Shown here piece after piece: positions 14,287 to 16,610 of a stretch of DNA of 16,610 nt. How positions within the stretch are numbered: position 1 is the stretch's first letter; every line of letters starts with the position of its first letter. The notes below the pieces were generated by a model that saw only the letters and a list, made by a program, of their open reading frames with translations, searched no databases and was not told the DNA's origin. The position numbers and the translations under genes were made by a program. Origin of the DNA: Eudoraea sp. (GTDB lineage: Bacteria > Bacteroidota > Bacteroidia > Flavobacteriales > Flavobacteriaceae); assembly GCA_013042125.1 (NCBI GenBank), contig JABDQS010000188.1, positions 1-16,610 on the forward strand. The letters are read 5' to 3'.

Positions 14287-15507
14287 ATGGAGAACCAAGA
14301 CGTAGTAATGATGGGGTTAGGGTATATAGGCCTGCCCACAGCTGCTTTAATAGCCAAAAGTGGCAGTAGAGTACATGGGGTTGATGTAAATCAATTGGTT
14401 GTAGATACCATTAATAAAGGTAATATTCACATAGTAGAACCATCATTGGATAAAGAGGTCTCGAGTGCAGTAAAAAAAGGTTTGTTAAAAGCATCTGTAC
14501 GCCCTGTAGAGGCAGACTCCTATATTGTTGTAGTGCCAACGCCATTTAAAGGTAAGAACGAACCAGACACCTCTTTTGTTCAAGCGGCTACCAAGGCCAT
14601 TATTCCGTTACTTAAAAAAGGTGATCTATACATAATTGAATCAACATCTCCTATTGGTACCACTGAGAAGATGAAACAATTGATATACTCTCAAAGACCA
14701 GAATTACAGGATCAACTTTTTATAGCATACTGCCCGGAACGGGTACTTCCAGGGAATGTAATGTATGAATTAGTTCATAACGACAGAGTTATCGGGGGTA
14801 TTGATGAAGCATCTACTGACAAAGCGGTGGCATTTTATTCAAAATATGTTAAAGGAGCTCTACACAAGACGAATGCAAGAACAGCGGAAATGTGCAAATT
14901 GGTTGAAAATTCATCAAGAGATGTTCAAATAGCTTTTGCCAATGAACTATCACTTATTTGCGATAAAGCTGATGTAAATGTTTGGGAACTAATAGCGTTG
15001 GCCAACAAACACCCTCGAGTGAACATTTTAAACCCGGGATGTGGAGTAGGCGGGCATTGTATTGCCGTAGATCCTTATTTCATCGTTTCGGATTATCCAC
15101 TTGAGTCGAAAATAATTGGAACAGCAAGGGAGATAAACAACTATAAGTCATTCTGGTGCGCAGAGAAGATCCAAACTGCTAAATTGGCTTTTGAACTGGC
15201 GAATGGAAGAAAACCTAAGATTGCTTTACTGGGATTGGCTTTTAAACCCAATATTGATGATTTGCGAGAATCACCAGCTAAATATATTGTGCAAAAGGTT
15301 CTTCAAAATGCCAACGATGAGGAATATTACATTGTTGAACCAAACATTAAATCGCATAGAGTTTTTAAATTAACACAGTATGAGGAGGCATTTGAAAAAG
15401 CGGATATTGCCGTATTTTTAGTAGCACATGATGAGTTCAAATCCTTAATAATAGAGAAAGATAAAATGATATTAGACTTTTGTGGTATAGGAATTAGAAA
15501 ATATTGA
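14287..15507 (+). CDS. wecC: UDP-N-acetyl-D-mannosamine dehydrogenase
   Basis: A 406-residue cytosolic NAD-dependent dehydrogenase that oxidises UDP-ManNAc twice to UDP-ManNAcA. The N-terminal Rossmann domain carries GLGYIG (10-15) and GVDVN (31-35). The middle domain carries STSPIGTT (119-126), CPERVLPG (149-156), KLVENSSRD (204-212, catalytic-site K204 and N208) and GCGVGGHCIAVDP (251-263) with the catalytic nucleophile C258. The C-terminal UDP-binding domain has LGLAFKPNIDDLRESPA (315-331). The GGHCI(A)VDPYF pattern fits the WecC branch better than UDP-glucose dehydrogenases. It directly follows wecB, which makes its substrate; the pairing supports both names. No terminator follows, so transcription may run into the NeuB-family gene. 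Confidence 0.95.
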   Translation: MENQDVVMMGLGYIGLPTAALIAKSGSRVHGVDVNQLVVDTINKGNIHIVEPSLDKEVSSAVKKGLLKASVRPVEADSYIVVVPTPFKGKNEPDTSFVQAATKAIIPLLKKGDLYIIESTSPIGTTEKMKQLIYSQRPELQDQLFIAYCPERVLPGNVMYELVHNDRVIGGIDEASTDKAVAFYSKYVKGALHKTNARTAEMCKLVENSSRDVQIAFANELSLICDKADVNVWELIALANKHPRVNILNPGCGVGGHCIAVDPYFIVSDYPLESKIIGTAREINNYKSFWCAEKIQTAKLAFELANGRKPKIALLGLAFKPNIDDLRESPAKYIVQKVLQNANDEEYYIVEPNIKSHRVFKLTQYEEAFEKADIAVFLVAHDEFKSLIIEKDKMILDFCGIGIRKY

Positions 15508-15709
15508 ATACATGAAACTGTTTTAATGCTATTAGCTTTACAACTCCAATCAATGAAAAACTATCAACAATATTTAAACAAGTCTTTTGATAAGAGTCAT
15601 ACCTCCGAATTTAAAATGATTGAAATATAAGTAATTATAAATACCTCATGTTAAATATTTTAGACATTTAAAAATATAAACATCAACAGAATATTCAAAG
15701 CAAAACAAA
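15508..15709 (+). other. AT-rich gap between wecC and the NeuB-family gene
   Basis: A 202-bp stretch, clearly more AT-rich than its neighbours. It contains a short frame (ATG 15553, or 15526 in frame, to TAA 15628-15630; MKNYQQYLNKSFDKSHTSEF then KMIEI) that resembles no family I know and might be a gene remnant. No TAnnTTTG box or strong hairpin was found. Confidence 0.5.
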
Positions 15710-16610
15710 ATGAAATCTATCAAAATAGATAAAGCTTTAATTAACGCTGAGCATCCTTGTTTTATAATAGCCGAAGCAGGCGTAAATCATAATGGAAATC
15801 TGGAGATGGCGATTGAATTGGTCAGAAAAGCGAAAGAAATAGGGGTAGATTGCATAAAGTTTCAAACTTTTAAAGCAGAAAGTGTTATTACAAAAGAAGC
15901 CCCAAAAGCGAAGTATCAGTTGGAAGTCACTGATCCTGGTGAGAGCCAGTTTGAGATGCTTAAAAAACTTGAGTTGACCTATGAGGATTATAATAGTATA
16001 ATAAAAGAGTGCAAAAAGCAGCAAATAACGTTTCTCTCTACCCCATATAATGAGGAAGACGCAGACTTTCTGAATGAGCTAGGGGTTGCGGCTTTTAAAA
16101 TTGCGTCAGGACAAATAGTAGAACTTGCATTTCTTGAGCATGTTGCCAAATTCGGCAAACCTATAATTCTATCTTCCGGCATGGCCACTTTGGCAGAAGT
16201 TTATGAGGCCGTAATGACGATACGGGCTGCCGGAAATGAGCAGATGGCTATATTGCAATGTACCACCAATTACCCCTCCCAAAATGAGGATGCCAACATT
16301 AGAGCAATGATTTCCATGGGCGAATCCTTGGATATTTTGTATGGTTATTCGGATCATATTGAAGAAAATTATGCTTGTTATGCGGCGGTTGCCCTGGGCG
16401 CAAAGATCATTGAAAAACACTTTACGTTGGACAGAAATTTACCAGGTCCGGACCACAAAGCTTCTTTGAATGTCCAGGAATTTAAGTCCTTGATTGATGG
16501 GATTCGAAAAACGGAAATTGCGCTGGGGAGCCCAATTAAAAAGCCATCCCTTAGAGAGATTGAAAACACCGAAGGGATGCGTAGGAGTATTGTACTAAAA
16601 AGCTCGATTA
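15710..16610 (+). CDS. NeuB-family nonulosonic acid synthase, 5' part (runs off window)
   Basis: At least 300 codons open to the window edge. The family condenses phosphoenolpyruvate with a six-carbon amino sugar (ManNAc or a 2,4-diacetamido-trideoxyhexose) to make sialic, legionaminic or pseudaminic acid. TIM-barrel signatures: IAEAGVNHNGN (20-30), IKFQTF (49-54), STPYNEEDADFL (110-121), KIASGQ (130-135), LSSGMAT (154-160), QCTTNYPS (183-190), YSDH (213-216) and EKHFTLDR (235-242) followed by PGPDHKAS. H216 and H237 correspond to the metal-binding histidines of Neisseria NeuB. The antifreeze-like substrate-binding domain would begin near residue 286 and is mostly outside. The exact product (NeuB, LegI or SpsE/PseI type) cannot be decided here. 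It lies 202 bp after wecC in the same direction. Confidence 0.94.
   Translation, partial: MKSIKIDKALINAEHPCFIIAEAGVNHNGNLEMAIELVRKAKEIGVDCIKFQTFKAESVITKEAPKAKYQLEVTDPGESQFEMLKKLELTYEDYNSIIKECKKQQITFLSTPYNEEDADFLNELGVAAFKIASGQIVELAFLEHVAKFGKPIILSSGMATLAEVYEAVMTIRAAGNEQMAILQCTTNYPSQNEDANIRAMISMGESLDILYGYSDHIEENYACYAAVALGAKIIEKHFTLDRNLPGPDHKASLNVQEFKSLIDGIRKTEIALGSPIKKPSLREIENTEGMRRSIVLKSSI

Noticed and set aside
15737..16569. Four minus-strand open frames opposite the NeuB-family gene
   Set aside because: They only appear because the true gene runs off the edge of the window; the plus-strand frame has all NeuB motifs.

Overview
The window looks like a chromosomal segment from a member of the Bacteroidota, most likely a (probably marine) Flavobacteriaceae. 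The evidence is the AT-rich coding style, several promoters of the Bacteroidota type (TTG, 17-23 nt, TAnnTTTG), almost no Shine-Dalgarno sequences, and a run of family-typical genes: pgk, LysM lytic transglycosylase, DUF4837 lipoprotein, OmpA/PD40 protein, tatA, membrane-anchored M23 peptidase, a bacterial GH3-family protein and a Wzz-like protein.

Layout. 1-529 is the 3' part of pgk (+). 642-3269 holds a MltD-like lytic transglycosylase and a DUF4837 lipoprotein (+), closed by a bidirectional terminator. 3328-3892 holds two tandem, paralogous 56-residue membrane proteins on the minus strand. 4133-6934 (-) is a 933-residue cell-envelope protein: two SPOR-like repeats, TPR, PD40 propeller, carboxypeptidase-regulatory-like domain and C-terminal OmpA peptidoglycan-binding domain. 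7063-7300 (-) may hold a third small membrane protein, broken by one extra base in a homopolymer. tatA (-) follows. A divergent promoter region then separates it from the + strand operon M23 peptidase - GH3 protein, followed by a large protein with a nucleoside-phosphorylase-like C-terminus and a Wzz-like protein.

From about 12.89 kb the window enters a surface-polysaccharide locus. The first gene after the Wzz-like gene, coupled to it by an ATGA overlap, is only the 5' end of a nucleotide-sugar dehydratase/epimerase (30 codons). A consensus promoter then drives wecB and wecC (UDP-GlcNAc to UDP-ManNAc to UDP-ManNAcA), followed by a 202-bp AT-rich gap and the 5' part of a NeuB-family nonulosonic (sialic/legionaminic-type) acid synthase that runs off the window.

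Most of the window therefore serves the cell envelope: peptidoglycan turnover (MltD-like, M23), peptidoglycan-outer-membrane tethering (OmpA), protein export (TatA), lipoprotein, and polysaccharide chain-length control and sugar synthesis. The most unusual signals are the pair of tiny paralogous membrane proteins, the frameshifted third one, the truncated sugar gene marking a probable cluster-replacement breakpoint, and promoters placed so close to start codons that near-leaderless mRNAs are predicted. I saw no tRNA, rRNA, CRISPR array, insertion sequence or phage gene.
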